A stretch of 55,538 nucleotides of DNA, taken from Mycolicibacter arupensis (GTDB lineage Bacteria > Actinomycetota > Actinomycetes > Mycobacteriales > Mycobacteriaceae). Location of the stretch: the NCBI RefSeq assembly GCF_002086515.1, contig NZ_MVHH01000030.1, positions 1-55,538 on the forward strand. The letters run 5' to 3'. The notes below the pieces were generated by a model that worked only from the letters and a program-made list of their open reading frames with translations, was not told where the DNA came from and did not search any database. This document shows, one piece after another, positions 46,303-55,538 of this stretch. Position 1 is the stretch's first letter. Every line of letters begins with the position of its first letter. Position numbers and translations under genes: made by a program.

Positions 46303-47382
46303 TCAGCCGCCTACGGCGGTGAACCACTCGCCGTAGAACATGGAGACACCCAACCCGCAGGCGATGGCGGTGAGCAGCCAGAACCGGATGATCACCGTGG
46401 TCTCGGCCCAGCCGGCCAGCTCGAAGTGGTGATGGAACGGGGCCATCCGGAACACCCGGCGGCCGGTGGTGCGAAACGCCAGGATCTGTACCACCACCGA
46501 GGTGATCTCGGCGACGAAGAGCCCGCCGAGCACCACCGCGAGGATCTCGGTACGGGTGGTGATCGACATCCCGGCGATCACGCCGCCCAGCGCCAGCGAG
46601 CCGGTGTCGCCCATGAAGATCTTCGCCGGTGCGGCATTCCACCACAGGAACCCGATGCACGCGCCGGCAGTCGCCGCGGCGATCAGGGCCAAGTCCAGCG
46701 GGTCACGCACGTTGTAACAGCCCAGACCGGGCGCGATAGCGCAGGCGTTGCGGTGCTGCATCACGGTGATCAGCACGTAGGCGGCACTGACCATCGCCAT
46801 GGACCCGGCGGCCAGGCCGTCCAGCCCGTCGGTGAAGTTGACCGCGTTGGACCAGGCGCTGACGATCACGATGACGAAGAGCACGAACACAGCCGCCGGC
46901 AGCGTGACGGTGGCGATGTCGCGCACGTAGGACAGCTGCAGGCTGCCCGGGGTCAGCCCGGAGCCGTTGCGGAAACACAACACCAGCAGACCGAACAGGG
47001 TGGCCGCGGTGACCTGGCCGATGGTCTTGGCGGTCTTGTTCAGACCAAGGTTGCGCGACCGGCGGATCTTGATCAGGTCATCGACGAAGCCCACTCCACC
47101 CAGCGCGGTGGCCAGCCCCAACACCAGCAGGCCCGACGCCGACGGCCCGGTGCCGTAGAACACCAGCCCGGCCAGTTCGGCCGCCAGGTAACCCGCCCAG
47201 ATGCCGGTCACAATGGCCACACCGCCCATCGACGGGGTGCCGCGCTTGCGCTGGTGGCTGGCCGGGCCGTCCTCGCGGATCTCCTGTCCGAAGCCCTGTT
47301 TGGTGAACACCCGGATCAGGACCGGGGTCAGCAGGATCGCGACCAGCAGCGCGACTCCGGCCGCGATCAGGATCATTATCAT
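46303..47382 (-). CDS. mraY: Phospho-MurNAc-pentapeptide transferase MraY (MurX)
   Basis: A 359-residue membrane transferase forming lipid I. Signatures: the Mg-binding [35 protein letters not shown] and [14 protein letters not shown]. About ten helices. ATG 47382 overlaps the murF stop (ATGA). Confidence 0.98.
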   Translation of the reverse strand: MIMILIAAGVALLVAILLTPVLIRVFTKQGFGQEIREDGPASHQRKRGTPSMGGVAIVTGIWAGYLAAELAGLVFYGTGPSASGLLVLGLATALGGVGFVDDLIKIRRSRNLGLNKTAKTIGQVTAATLFGLLVLCFRNGSGLTPGSLQLSYVRDIATVTLPAAVFVLFVIVIVSAWSNAVNFTDGLDGLAAGSMAMVSAAYVLITVMQHRNACAIAPGLGCYNVRDPLDLALIAAATAGACIGFLWWNAAPAKIFMGDTGSLALGGVIAGMSITTRTEILAVVLGGLFVAEITSVVVQILAFRTTGRRVFRMAPFHHHFELAGWAETTVIIRFWLLTAIACGLGVSMFYGEWFTAVGG

Positions 47383-48884
47383 GGGCGATCTCCTGGCTCT
47401 TCGCTGGTCAGCGCCTGCGCCAATGAGGTCAGCCCGGCGGAGTTGGAGGCCTTGACGAGCACCACGTCGCCGGACTGCAGTTCGGCGCGCAACAGGGCAA
47501 GGGCAGCGTCGACGTCGGGCACCGCGGTGGCTTCGGCACCCCAGGATCCCTCCATGACCGCGCCGTGCAGCATCGCGCCCATCGATCTCCCTACTCCGAC
47601 GACAATGAGACGAGAGACATCTAAGCGCACGGCGAGCCGTCCGATGCGGTCATGCTCCGATATCGCGTCCTCGCCCAGCTCGGCCATCTCCCCCAGCACC
47701 GCCCAGCTGCGCCGCTTGGCCCCCGGAATATCACCGCGGGCGATCCAGGCCAGCGCCTGCAGCGCCGCACGCATCGAGTCCGGGTTGGCGTTGTAGGAGT
47801 CGTCGATCACGGTCACGCCGTCGGCGCGGGTGCTGACCTGCATCCGGTGTCGCGACGCCGGTCCGGACCCGGCCAGGGCGTCGGCCACCTGTTGGGGTGT
47901 GGCACCGCACTCCAGGGCCACCGCGGCGGCGCACAGCGCGTTACCGACCTGATGGTCACCGGAGACCCCGAGCCGCACCTCGGATTCGCCGGCGCCCGAG
48001 TGCAGGGTGAACCGGGGGCGCGCCAGCTCGTCGAGCGTTACCGGCCCGGCCCACACGTCAGCGGAGTTCGAGCGGCTGACCCGCACCACCCGCGCGGCCG
48101 TTTTGTCGGCCATCGCGGCCACCGCCGCGTCATCGGCATTGAGTATCACCACACCCGTTTCCGGAACAGCTTGTGCCAGCTCGCCTTTGGTCTCGGCTAT
48201 CGCCTCGCGGGAGCCGAACTCCCCCAGGTGTGCCGTCCCGACGTTGAGCACCACCGCGATCTGTGGCCGGGCGATCTCGGCCAGCGCGGCGATGTTGCCG
48301 CGATGCCGTGCCGACAGCTCCAACACCAGGTAATCGGTGTTCTCGTCAGCCCGCAGCACCGTCCACGGGTGGCCCAGTTCGTTGTTGAACGACCCCGGCG
48401 GCGCTATCACCTCGCCCAGCGGCGCCAGCACCGTGGCGATCAGATCCTTGGTGGAGGTCTTGCCCGACGACCCGGTGACGCCGATGATCGTCAGTCCCCT
48501 CGCGGCCAGCGCCGAGGACACCGCGGTGGCCAGCTTGGCCAGCGCGGCCAGCACCGCGGCACCCGATCCGACCGCGTCATCATGCTCCAGCGCACCGGAC
48601 CGGCTCGGAGATGCCGGCTCGGCCGGGGTCACGACGATCGCCGGGACCCCCACCGGGCGGGCGGCCAATACCGCCACCGCGCCGGCGGCCACCGCCGACG
48701 CGGCGTGATCGTGGCCGTCGGCCCGCGCGCCGGGCAGCGCCAGGAACAACGAACCGTGACCGATCCGGCGAGAGTCGAATTCCACTGTGCCGGTGACCAT
48801 GGTGTTCTCGGCCTGCTCCGGGGTGATGTCTGCCAGCCGGCCGCCGACGATCTGGGCGACCTGCGCGACACTGAGCGCGATCAT
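47379..48884 (-). CDS. murF: UDP-MurNAc-tripeptide D-Ala-D-Ala ligase MurF
   Basis: A 501-residue Mur ligase with the ATP loop [50 protein letters not shown] and [15 protein letters not shown]. It adds D-Ala-D-Ala to the tripeptide. ATG 48884 overlaps the murE stop (ATGA). Confidence 0.97.
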   Translation of the reverse strand: MIALSVAQVAQIVGGRLADITPEQAENTMVTGTVEFDSRRIGHGSLFLALPGARADGHDHAASAVAAGAVAVLAARPVGVPAIVVTPAEPASPSRSGALEHDDAVGSGAAVLAALAKLATAVSSALAARGLTIIGVTGSSGKTSTKDLIATVLAPLGEVIAPPGSFNNELGHPWTVLRADENTDYLVLELSARHRGNIAALAEIARPQIAVVLNVGTAHLGEFGSREAIAETKGELAQAVPETGVVILNADDAAVAAMADKTAARVVRVSRSNSADVWAGPVTLDELARPRFTLHSGAGESEVRLGVSGDHQVGNALCAAAVALECGATPQQVADALAGSGPASRHRMQVSTRADGVTVIDDSYNANPDSMRAALQALAWIARGDIPGAKRRSWAVLGEMAELGEDAISEHDRIGRLAVRLDVSRLIVVGVGRSMGAMLHGAVMEGSWGAEATAVPDVDAALALLRAELQSGDVVLVKASNSAGLTSLAQALTSEEPGDRP

Positions 48885-50464
48885 CGATGCTCCTCGCGCG
48901 CTTCCAGCGCCGCCGCCAGCTCCACCCGGTCATCGAAGGGCTGGGTCTGCCCCGCGGCGGTTTGTCCGGTCTCATGCCCCTTGCCCGCGATCAGCACCAC
49001 GTCCCCGGACCGCGCCCATCGGACCGCATGCTCGATCGCGGCCCGCCGGTCACCGATCTCGACCACCTGGGCAGCACCCGCGGCCGCACCGGCCAGGACC
49101 GCCCGGCGGATGTCGGCGGGGTCTTCGCCGCGTGGGTTGTCATCGGTCACCACGACCAGATCGGCGGCCTCGGCGGCGATCCGTCCCATCGGCTCGCGTT
49201 TTCCGTGGTCGCGATCACCGCCGGCGCCGAACACCACCGCCAGCCGGCCCGCCGTATCGCGCAATTCCTGACGCAGGGTCCCCAGCACCGCCGCGAGCGC
49301 CCCCGGTTTGTGGGCGTAGTCGACCACAGCCAGAAAATCCTGACCGCGGTCGATGGGCTCCATGCGTCCCGGCACTCGCGCCTGGCGCAGGCCGGGCGCG
49401 GCCTGCTCCGGAGAAACGCCGACGGCGTCCAGAATCGCCAGCGCCACAAGACAGTTGGCGACGTTGTAGTCGCCCGGAAGTCCGATGCCGATCGGGTGGT
49501 GCACTCCCGCGGGGTCGACAGCGAGGAACTCCCGGCCGCCAGATCCGCCCGCGCTCGCCTGCTCCAGCCACCAGTCCGCCGGCCGGCCCGAGGCACTGAC
49601 GGTGATCGGCCCGGCCGCCCGCGCCGCCATCGCCGCGCCGGCGTCGTCGTCCACACAGACCACCGATCTGGCGGCGTGCAGCGGAGAGGCCGGATCGAAC
49701 AGCCGGGCCTTGGCCTCGAAGTAGTCCGCCATGGTGGGGTGAAAATCCAGATGATCGCGCGACAGGTTGGTGAAGGCGCCCACCGCAAATCGGATGCCGT
49801 CGACACGCCCCAAGGTCAGGGCATGGCTGGAGACCTCCATCACCACGGTGTCCACGCCGCGCTGCGCCATCACCGCCAGTAACGCTTGCAGAGCCGGCGC
49901 CTCGGGGGTGGTCAGCGCGCTGGGCAGGTCGACGCCATCGATGCGCACACCCACAGTGCCGATCAGGCCGGCGGAGCGGCCCGCCGCCCGAAGCCCGGCC
50001 TCGACCAGATAGGTGGTGGTGGTCTTGCCCGATGTCCCGGTGATTCCGATGATCGTGAGCCGCTCGCAGGGATTTCCGTAGACCTGTGCGGCCAGTCCGC
50101 CGAGCACCGCCCGCGGATCCGGGTGAACCAGTAGAGGTGTACCGGACACTGCTGCGCTATCACCGATCTCGGCCATCCCGGCACCGTCCGAGAGCACCGC
50201 GGCGGCGCCCCTGGCGAGGGCATCGCCGACGAACCGTGCCCCATGAGTGGCGGCACCGGGCAGCGCCGCGAACAGGTCCCCCGGCCGCACATCCTGGGCG
50301 CGCAGGGTCAGACCGGTGATCGGCACATCCGGCACCACGTCGCCCGTCACCGCCACCGCCCCGATCTGGGCCGCCAGCGCACGCAGCGACGAACCCGCAC
50401 CGACATCGGGTCGCAGAGCAGCAGGCACCGCGATCACCTCCATCCGCTGCGGTCCGGTCGTCAA
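48881..50464 (-). CDS. murE: meso-DAP-adding ligase MurE
   Basis: A 527-residue Mur ligase. ATP loop [42 protein letters not shown], and the specificity motif DNPR ([13 protein letters not shown]) that selects meso-diaminopimelate. The start is TTG 50464 or ATG 50443; the former follows AGGG by about 6 nt. 155 bp separate it from pbpB. Confidence 0.97.
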   Translation of the reverse strand: MTTGPQRMEVIAVPAALRPDVGAGSSLRALAAQIGAVAVTGDVVPDVPITGLTLRAQDVRPGDLFAALPGAATHGARFVGDALARGAAAVLSDGAGMAEIGDSAAVSGTPLLVHPDPRAVLGGLAAQVYGNPCERLTIIGITGTSGKTTTTYLVEAGLRAAGRSAGLIGTVGVRIDGVDLPSALTTPEAPALQALLAVMAQRGVDTVVMEVSSHALTLGRVDGIRFAVGAFTNLSRDHLDFHPTMADYFEAKARLFDPASPLHAARSVVCVDDDAGAAMAARAAGPITVSASGRPADWWLEQASAGGSGGREFLAVDPAGVHHPIGIGLPGDYNVANCLVALAILDAVGVSPEQAAPGLRQARVPGRMEPIDRGQDFLAVVDYAHKPGALAAVLGTLRQELRDTAGRLAVVFGAGGDRDHGKREPMGRIAAEAADLVVVTDDNPRGEDPADIRRAVLAGAAAGAAQVVEIGDRRAAIEHAVRWARSGDVVLIAGKGHETGQTAAGQTQPFDDRVELAAALEAREEHR

Positions 50465-50619
50465 GATCGGCCCTGAGACTACCTAGGCGGACCGTGACCA
50501 TGGTGCAGGCGATCCGGCATACGCCGACGGCGCGTCGTGGCGGCGGCCGTCACCGGGGTCCAAGAGGTGCCTCGGCTCAGCCCTCAGAGCGGGGTAAGGC
50601 CGGCACGCCACGTGATCGG
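50465..50619. other. murE-pbpB intergenic gap
   Basis: 155 bp without a gene. In M. tuberculosis this place holds extra genes (Rv2159c-Rv2162c), which are absent here. Confidence 0.5.
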
Positions 50620-52641
50620 CTACATCGCCTGCAGCACCAGAGGCGGCCCGGGGTCGGGCGACAACGGCACGTTGTGACGTTGCAGCAACCATCCGGCGAT
50701 GTTGTGGAACAGCGGAGCAGCGGAGGTGCCCGGCGAGCCGTCGGCCGCGCGGTGCGGGTTGTTCATCATCAGACCGATGACGTAGCGCGGATTGTCCGCC
50801 GGTGCAATCCCGGCGAAGGTGATCCAGTAGACGTCGTTGTAGTAGCAGCCACAGGCCGGGTTGATCTGCTGAGCCGTGCCGGTCTTTCCGGCGATCTGGT
50901 ACCCGTCGACGGCGGCCTGCCAGCCGGTGCCCTGCTGGACGCCGGTGGGATCACGCTGCACCACCGAACGCAGCATGTTGCGGACGGTCGCCGCGGTCTG
51001 CTCCGACACCACCCGAACGCCGTCGGGGCGCGGCTCCTCGGTGCGGCTGCCGTCGGCGGCGATCGTCGCCTTGATGATCCGCGGTGGAATCCGCAGGCCA
51101 TCATTGGCGATGGCCTGATACATCCCGGTCATCTGCAGCAGTGTCATCGAAAGACCCTGGCCGATAGGCAGGTTGGCGAAAGAACTGCCCGACCATTGGT
51201 CCACCGGCGGAAGCAGACCGGCACTCTCACCGGGAAGAGCGACGCCGGTGCGCTGCCCCAGTCCGAACTTCTCCGCCATCTCGAACCAGCGCTCGGGTCC
51301 CACCCGCTGCGCCAACATCAGGGTGCCGACGTTGGAGGACTTCCCGAAGACGCCGGTCATGGTGTACGGCGCGACTCCGTGCACCCAGGCATCACCGACG
51401 GTGACATCGGCGATGTCGATCGAACCGGGCACCTGCAGTACTTCGTCGGGGTTGCCCAGGCCGTATTCGATGACCGAGGCGGCGGTGATGATCTTGTTGA
51501 CCGAGCCGGGCTCGAACGGCGAGGACACCGCCGGATTGCCGAGCTGGCGGTCCTCCTGACGCCCGATGTCCTGGGACGGGTCGAAGGTGTTGTCGCCGGC
51601 CATCGCCAGCACCTCACCGCTGTGCGCGTCCAGCACCACGGCCGTGACGTCGTGTGCGCCGGTGACGTTCTTGGCCTGCTGCACCTGCTGCTGCACGTAG
51701 AACTGAATGTCGTCGTCCAGGGTGAGCTGAATGGTCGAGCCGTTGACGGCCTTGTGCCGGTTGCGATAGCTGCCCGGGATCACCACGCCGTCCGAACCGC
51801 GGTCGTAGGTGACCGAGCCGTCCGTGCCGGCCAGCACGGCGTCCATCGAGTCCTCCAGGCCCAGCAGGCCGTGGCCGTCCCAGTCGATGCCACCGATGAT
51901 GTTGGCCGCCAGGGATCCGCCCGGGTACTGCCGCAGGTCTTGGCGCTCGCTGCCGACCTCCGGGCATTTCTCGATGATCTGCTCTGCCACCGCCGGGTCC
52001 ACGGCACGGGCGAGATAGACGAAGGTCTCGTTGCTGCGCAACTTCTTCAGCAGCGCAGCGGAGTCCGGCTTGTTGCCGAGCCTTGTCGAGATCTCCTTGG
52101 CGATCTCCTGAAGCCGCAGCTGCGGATCGGGCGCCGACGGGTCCTTCTTCTTGGCGTCGGCCAGCTGTTTGCCGATCTTGACCGGCTGGAAGGACAGCGC
52201 GCGGGCCTCGGTGGTGAACGCGAGCTTGTCGCCGGTGCGGTCGATGATGTCGCCACGCATCGCCTGTTGGACGTCGGTGACTTTGAGTTGTCCGGCGGCT
52301 TCGGCCCGCAACCCGGAGGCCCGGGGAACCTGCAGGTAGAAGAGTTGGGCTGCCGATAGAGCCAGCACCAGGAAGATGACCGCGTTGCCGGTGCGGTGCC
52401 GGAACACGAACGAGGCGCTGCGCAGACCCATCTCGGTGGCCTGTCGGGTACGGCGCTCACGGGCCGAGTGCCCCATTGCCGGGGCAACTTTCGGCGCCTT
52501 AGCCTTGGGGGCCTTGGCGGCCTTGGCCTCTTTGGCCTTTTTGGCCGGCGGGGCGGCGGCGCGGCGGGTCTTTCGCCTGTCGGCCGCGCCCGAACTGTCG
52601 GCGCGGCGCGCCGGTCCGGTTCCCCGCTCGGTCCGTGTCAT
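50620..52641 (-). CDS. pbpB: Septal transpeptidase PbpB (PBP3/FtsI)
   Basis: A 673-residue class B penicillin-binding protein. A Lys/Ala-rich cytosolic N-terminus, one membrane helix (AVIFLVLALSAAQLFYLQV), the dimerisation domain with RGDIIDRTGDKLA, and a transpeptidase with SxxK (FEPGSVNKI), SSN (GKSSNVGT) and KTG (AGKTGTAQQ). It cross-links septal peptidoglycan with FtsW. Start overlaps the upstream gene (ATGA). Confidence 0.97.
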   Translation of the reverse strand: MTRTERGTGPARRADSSGAADRRKTRRAAAPPAKKAKEAKAAKAPKAKAPKVAPAMGHSARERRTRQATEMGLRSASFVFRHRTGNAVIFLVLALSAAQLFYLQVPRASGLRAEAAGQLKVTDVQQAMRGDIIDRTGDKLAFTTEARALSFQPVKIGKQLADAKKKDPSAPDPQLRLQEIAKEISTRLGNKPDSAALLKKLRSNETFVYLARAVDPAVAEQIIEKCPEVGSERQDLRQYPGGSLAANIIGGIDWDGHGLLGLEDSMDAVLAGTDGSVTYDRGSDGVVIPGSYRNRHKAVNGSTIQLTLDDDIQFYVQQQVQQAKNVTGAHDVTAVVLDAHSGEVLAMAGDNTFDPSQDIGRQEDRQLGNPAVSSPFEPGSVNKIITAASVIEYGLGNPDEVLQVPGSIDIADVTVGDAWVHGVAPYTMTGVFGKSSNVGTLMLAQRVGPERWFEMAEKFGLGQRTGVALPGESAGLLPPVDQWSGSSFANLPIGQGLSMTLLQMTGMYQAIANDGLRIPPRIIKATIAADGSRTEEPRPDGVRVVSEQTAATVRNMLRSVVQRDPTGVQQGTGWQAAVDGYQIAGKTGTAQQINPACGCYYNDVYWITFAGIAPADNPRYVIGLMMNNPHRAADGSPGTSAAPLFHNIAGWLLQRHNVPLSPDPGPPLVLQAM

Positions 52642-53738
52642 CGCGCGGCCCCGGGAACCGTCGGTGCGCCCACGGCGTCCGGTGGCAACAGGAGTTGCGG
52701 CCGCAGCACGGTCTCGGGCGGCACCACTCCGGCCGGCGGCAGCACGGTCGCCGGCAGCCCGGCACCTTCCGGGGCAGGCGCCGCCTGCACAGGCACTTCC
52801 GGCCCGGGCGGCACCGCGGCGGGCGGGATGCCCCCGTGTTGCGGTGCCAGCAGCGGAATGTCCTGCGCGCCAGGACCCGGGAGGGGGCCGGCCATGGGTA
52901 TGCCGGGAGCGCCGGGCAGACCGGGCAGGACCAGCGGTGCGCCGGGCACCGCGGGAGCCGGTGGCACCGCGGCGGGCAGATGGCGACTGTCCAGCTTGGG
53001 CGCGCTCGGCGGCAGGCGAACGGGGACCTCTGCCGGCGGCGCCGCGTCGTCGGGCAGCTTGGTGTTCAACGGCGGCGGCGGCATTCCCTCGGCGGGCTTG
53101 GGCACACCGACGACCACCCAGTTGCCGACCGGGTCCTGAACCAGGTGCGCGGTGTCGCGGCTGGGGATCATGCCCAGTTCGCGTGCCGCCTCGGCCAGCG
53201 CCGGCGCGGACTCTGCGGTGAGCACGTCACGCTCAAGCGCTTCCTTCTGCTGAAGCAGCACGCGGTTGCTTTCCCGGATGCTGCCCAGCTGATAGGACCG
53301 TTCAGCAGCATCGGTCGAGAGCCACAACGTGATTCCCAGCCCGACGGCCAGCGCGCCGATGATCAGCACAACGAAGGGAACCTTGGCCGCCAGGGTGCGC
53401 GGCCGCAGGTCAACCGAGGCCAGCTTGGCGACCAGGCGTTCGCGCAGGGGAATGCGGACGACCTTGGGCGCCTTGGCCTTCCGCGCCTTGGCGCGCGCCT
53501 TGGCCTGTTTGGTGCTCTTCGCCGGCACCGGTCGAGCATCGGGGCGAAGCGGTGTCGTCTTGAACGGGCCAGACCGGGGCCGAGACTCCCGGCCCGGGGT
53601 GGGTGCGCTCCCGCGCTGCCGGCGCGAGCCCCGCGCCTGCGCCGACTCAGTGGCACGCCGCGGGCTGGTGCGCGTGGTGCCCTCGGGGCTGCGGCGGCGG
53701 TCGCCCTGCCCCGGCGCCGGTGTGCGCTTGGTCGCCAT
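52638..53738 (-). CDS. ftsL: FtsL-like proline-rich divisome protein (Rv2164c-like)
   Basis: A 366-residue bitopic protein in the FtsL position. A basic N-terminus, a single membrane helix (VPFVVLIIGALAVGLGITLWL), a coiled segment (LGSIRESNRVLLQQKEALERDVLTAE) and a long Pro-rich C-terminal tail of about 150 residues. ATG 53738 overlaps the rsmH stop (TGATG); GTG 53741 is a 1-codon-longer option. Function as FtsL is by position and layout. Confidence 0.88.
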   Translation of the reverse strand: MATKRTPAPGQGDRRRSPEGTTRTSPRRATESAQARGSRRQRGSAPTPGRESRPRSGPFKTTPLRPDARPVPAKSTKQAKARAKARKAKAPKVVRIPLRERLVAKLASVDLRPRTLAAKVPFVVLIIGALAVGLGITLWLSTDAAERSYQLGSIRESNRVLLQQKEALERDVLTAESAPALAEAARELGMIPSRDTAHLVQDPVGNWVVVGVPKPAEGMPPPPLNTKLPDDAAPPAEVPVRLPPSAPKLDSRHLPAAVPPAPAVPGAPLVLPGLPGAPGIPMAGPLPGPGAQDIPLLAPQHGGIPPAAVPPGPEVPVQAAPAPEGAGLPATVLPPAGVVPPETVLRPQLLLPPDAVGAPTVPGAAR

Positions 53739-54745
53739 CACTTCCCCCTCGCTGCCACGATCGCCCCGGCCTGCACCCGCTCGACGGCACGCAGCCGTAC
53801 CGAACCCGCCCGGGGATTGCGCTCGACCTCGTCCGCCTCGGCCCGCTCAGCTCCCCGAGTCAGCGTCGTGAACTTCGGTTCATCGCCGGGCAATTCGACC
53901 GGCAATCCGACGGGTGTACGCGATGCGGTCGCGGCGGCGAAAAGCTGCTTGACGATCCGGTCCTCCAATGACTGGTAGGCCATCACCACCACGCGTCCGC
54001 CCACTGCGATGGCTTCCAGTGCCGCCGGCAGCGCCTCCCGAAGCGAATCCAGCTCCCCATTGACCGCGATCCGCAATGCCTGAAACGTGCGCTTGGCCGG
54101 GTGGCCCCCGGTGCGCCGCGCAGGTGCCGGAATCGCCTGGTAGAGCAGCTCGGTCAGTTCGCCTGTTGAAGTGAAAGGCTTCTGCGCCCGTTGGCGCACG
54201 ATGTAGGAGGCGATCCGTGAGGCGAATCGCTCTTCACCGAAGCGGCGCAGGATGTCTGTCAGTGCCGCTGCGTCGTAGGTGTTCACGATGTCTGCCGCCG
54301 TCAGATCCGCCTGCGGGTCCATCCGCATGTCGAGCGGCGCGTCCTGGGCGTAGGAGAATCCCCTCTCGACCCGGTCGAGCTGCATCGAGGACACGCCCAA
54401 GTCGAACAACACGCCGTCGACCGATCCGGTTGCACCCAAGCCTGATTCGGCCAGTGCGGCGCTGATCCCGTCGTAGCGGGTCCGCACCGTGTGCAGTCGA
54501 TCACCGAATCGGGCCAGCCGGGCACCGGCGATGTCGAGCGCGGTGGTGTCGCGATCCAAACCGATGACGCGCAGTCCGGGAAACTCAGTCAGAAACCGCT
54601 CGGTGTGACCACCGGCGCCCAGGGTGGCGTCGACCAGAGTCGCGCCCCGCCCGTCGGGCGAACGCCGAGTCAGTGCCGGGGCCAACAGCTCGACACAGCG
54701 GTCCAGCAGAACCGGCACATGTCCGAATTCGCCCTGCTCGGCCAC
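53738..54745 (-). CDS. rsmH: 16S rRNA m4C1402 methyltransferase RsmH (MraW)
   Basis: A 335-residue SAM methyltransferase with [59 protein letters not shown] and [20 protein letters not shown] 54745 follows GGGAGG with 7-nt spacing and is my choice. The frame stays open upstream to ATG 54940 and encodes [21 protein letters not shown], which resembles the annotated longer N-terminus of the M. tuberculosis protein as I recall it. Confidence 0.95.
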   Translation of the reverse strand: MAEQGEFGHVPVLLDRCVELLAPALTRRSPDGRGATLVDATLGAGGHTERFLTEFPGLRVIGLDRDTTALDIAGARLARFGDRLHTVRTRYDGISAALAESGLGATGSVDGVLFDLGVSSMQLDRVERGFSYAQDAPLDMRMDPQADLTAADIVNTYDAAALTDILRRFGEERFASRIASYIVRQRAQKPFTSTGELTELLYQAIPAPARRTGGHPAKRTFQALRIAVNGELDSLREALPAALEAIAVGGRVVVMAYQSLEDRIVKQLFAAATASRTPVGLPVELPGDEPKFTTLTRGAERAEADEVERNPRAGSVRLRAVERVQAGAIVAARGK

Positions 54746-54914
54746 AGCAACACCTCCCTGTTGCGGCCAGTGAATTGCGCGAGAAGCGGCCTGTCGGCGA
54801 GCGGCTCGCCCGCAGGCCCTTACCTCGAGGTCCCTGCCCGACGGCGCGAACCTGACGTTGGGGAAGTACGTCAGGGTCGGTTCGGACAGAGGCCACGAGG
54901 CACGGGCGTGCGCC

Positions 54915-55346
54915 TCAGATGATGTCGCTGAGTGCTTCATCGCTGGCCGCGGAGAAGTTCTCTTCGTGCGTCTGCTGGTAGTCGCTCCAGGCCTGCGCGT
55001 CCCAGATCTCCAGGTAATCGACCGACCCGATGACCACGCACTCCTTGGAGAGGTTGGCGTAGCGACGGTGATCGGGCGACAAGGTGATCCGGCCCTGGGC
55101 GTCGGGATGCTGTTCGTCGGTGGCCGCGGCCAGGTTGCGCAGGAATGCTCGCGCGTCCGGGTTGCTGCGCGAAGCCTTGGCCGCCCGGCGGGCCAACTGC
55201 TCGAACTCCGCCCGGGGATACACGGCCAGGCTGTGGTCCTGACTCTTGGTGACCATCAACCCTCCCGCCAGTGCGTCCCGAAACTTCGCGGGCAGTGTCA
55301 GCCGCCCCTTGTCGTCGAGCTTGGGCGTGTAGGTGCCGAGGAACAT
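54915..55346 (-). CDS. mraZ: Transcriptional regulator MraZ
   Basis: A 143-residue protein with two AbrB-like MraZ domains: [26 protein letters not shown] and, later, [18 protein letters not shown]. MraZ binds TGGGN repeats upstream of its own gene. ATG 55346 follows GGGAGGTG. It is the first gene of the dcw cluster. Confidence 0.97.
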   Translation of the reverse strand: MFLGTYTPKLDDKGRLTLPAKFRDALAGGLMVTKSQDHSLAVYPRAEFEQLARRAAKASRSNPDARAFLRNLAAATDEQHPDAQGRITLSPDHRRYANLSKECVVIGSVDYLEIWDAQAWSDYQQTHEENFSAASDEALSDII

Positions 55347-55355
55347 CGGCCACCT

Positions 55356-55400
55356 CCCACTCTCGACGTCGTCAGCCCACGATACCCCACAATCCCCCAC
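55356..55400 (-). promoter_or_regulatory. MraZ-box repeats with 10-bp period
   Basis: The complement carries GTGGG at 55396-55400, 55386-55390 and 55376-55380, exactly 10 bp apart. A fourth GTGGG at 55356-55360 keeps the same phase and overlaps the mraZ Shine-Dalgarno. This is the direct-repeat pattern known for MraZ autoregulation. Confidence 0.8.
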
Positions 55401-55538
55401 TACGCACCATTTCTTAGGTCCATTCCACCCCTACGCCCCACCAAACGGGTGATTTTGTGTCCAGAACGTGGCGGCACCCCACCAGCCGGGAGCTAAAACA
55501 CCAGTTCACACACAGTGGACGCAAAGTGGGGCGAGGTG
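55401..55538. promoter_or_regulatory. Region upstream of mraZ
   Basis: 138 bp to the window edge. It contains further out-of-phase CCCAC/GTGGG elements and presumably the cluster promoter. No gene was identified. Confidence 0.5.

Noticed and set aside
1..55538. CRISPR arrays, tRNA, rRNA or known riboswitches
   Set aside because: No regularly spaced repeats, cloverleaf-like sequences or conserved riboswitch cores were seen on reading.

Overview
The window is high-GC actinobacterial DNA from the family Mycobacteriaceae. The right-hand 20 kb is a complete mycobacterial division and cell-wall (dcw) cluster on the minus strand, with the order known from Mycobacterium tuberculosis: mraZ-rsmH-ftsL-like-pbpB-murE-murF-mraY-murD-ftsW-murG-murC-ftsQ-ftsZ-pgeF-sepF-yggT-wag31 and a small membrane protein. 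MmpS/MmpL genes, an NDMA-dependent (mycofactocin-type) alcohol dehydrogenase and CYP153 also fit this family. No rRNA, tRNA or CRISPR array was seen.

Region 1 (1-10.2 kb): an n-alkane terminal-oxidation locus. An AraC regulator (+) faces a minus-strand series of 2Fe-2S ferredoxin, CYP153, ferredoxin reductase, SCP2-like protein, acyl-CoA ligase and NDMA-dependent alcohol dehydrogenase. Downstream lie a BtrH/DUF4872-type cysteine-hydrolase-like gene with a small coupled partner, and a PaaI thioesterase frame that has a perfect Shine-Dalgarno sequence but no normal start codon.

Region 2 (10.2-19.1 kb): accessory DNA with scars. It holds an IS1380-type transposase relic, a TetR/hydrolase/thioesterase/TetR operon, a thiolase-like gene with its catalytic core deleted, a zinc alcohol dehydrogenase with a carboxymuconolactone decarboxylase, a VapBC pair, a diiron-protein/TetR pair with a 29-bp palindromic operator, and a 196-bp scar made of pieces of a methyltransferase and a nitrilase whose intact copies lie at 27.6-29.1 kb.

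Region 3 (19.1-25.1 kb): an organosulfur scavenging operon (MsuC-, SsuD/MsuD-, SfnG- and SfnB-like) divergent from a LysR regulator. Together the enzymes could take dimethylsulfone through methanesulfinate and methanesulfonate to sulfite. No flavin reductase is encoded.

Region 4 (25.5-34.7 kb): a secreted lipase-fold protein lacking its catalytic Ser and apparently its His, a nitrilase, an ICMT-type methyltransferase, a CDF metal exporter behind a metalloregulator-like operator, a TetR gene divergent from mmpS-mmpL, and a small exported protein coupled to mmpL.

Region 5 (34.7-55.5 kb): the dcw cluster, mostly joined by 4-bp start/stop overlaps. Peculiarities are the missing yggS-type gene between pgeF and sepF, a 56-bp tandem duplication at the murG/murC junction that makes a 16-codon relay ORF, and MraZ-box repeats with exact 10-bp spacing upstream of mraZ.
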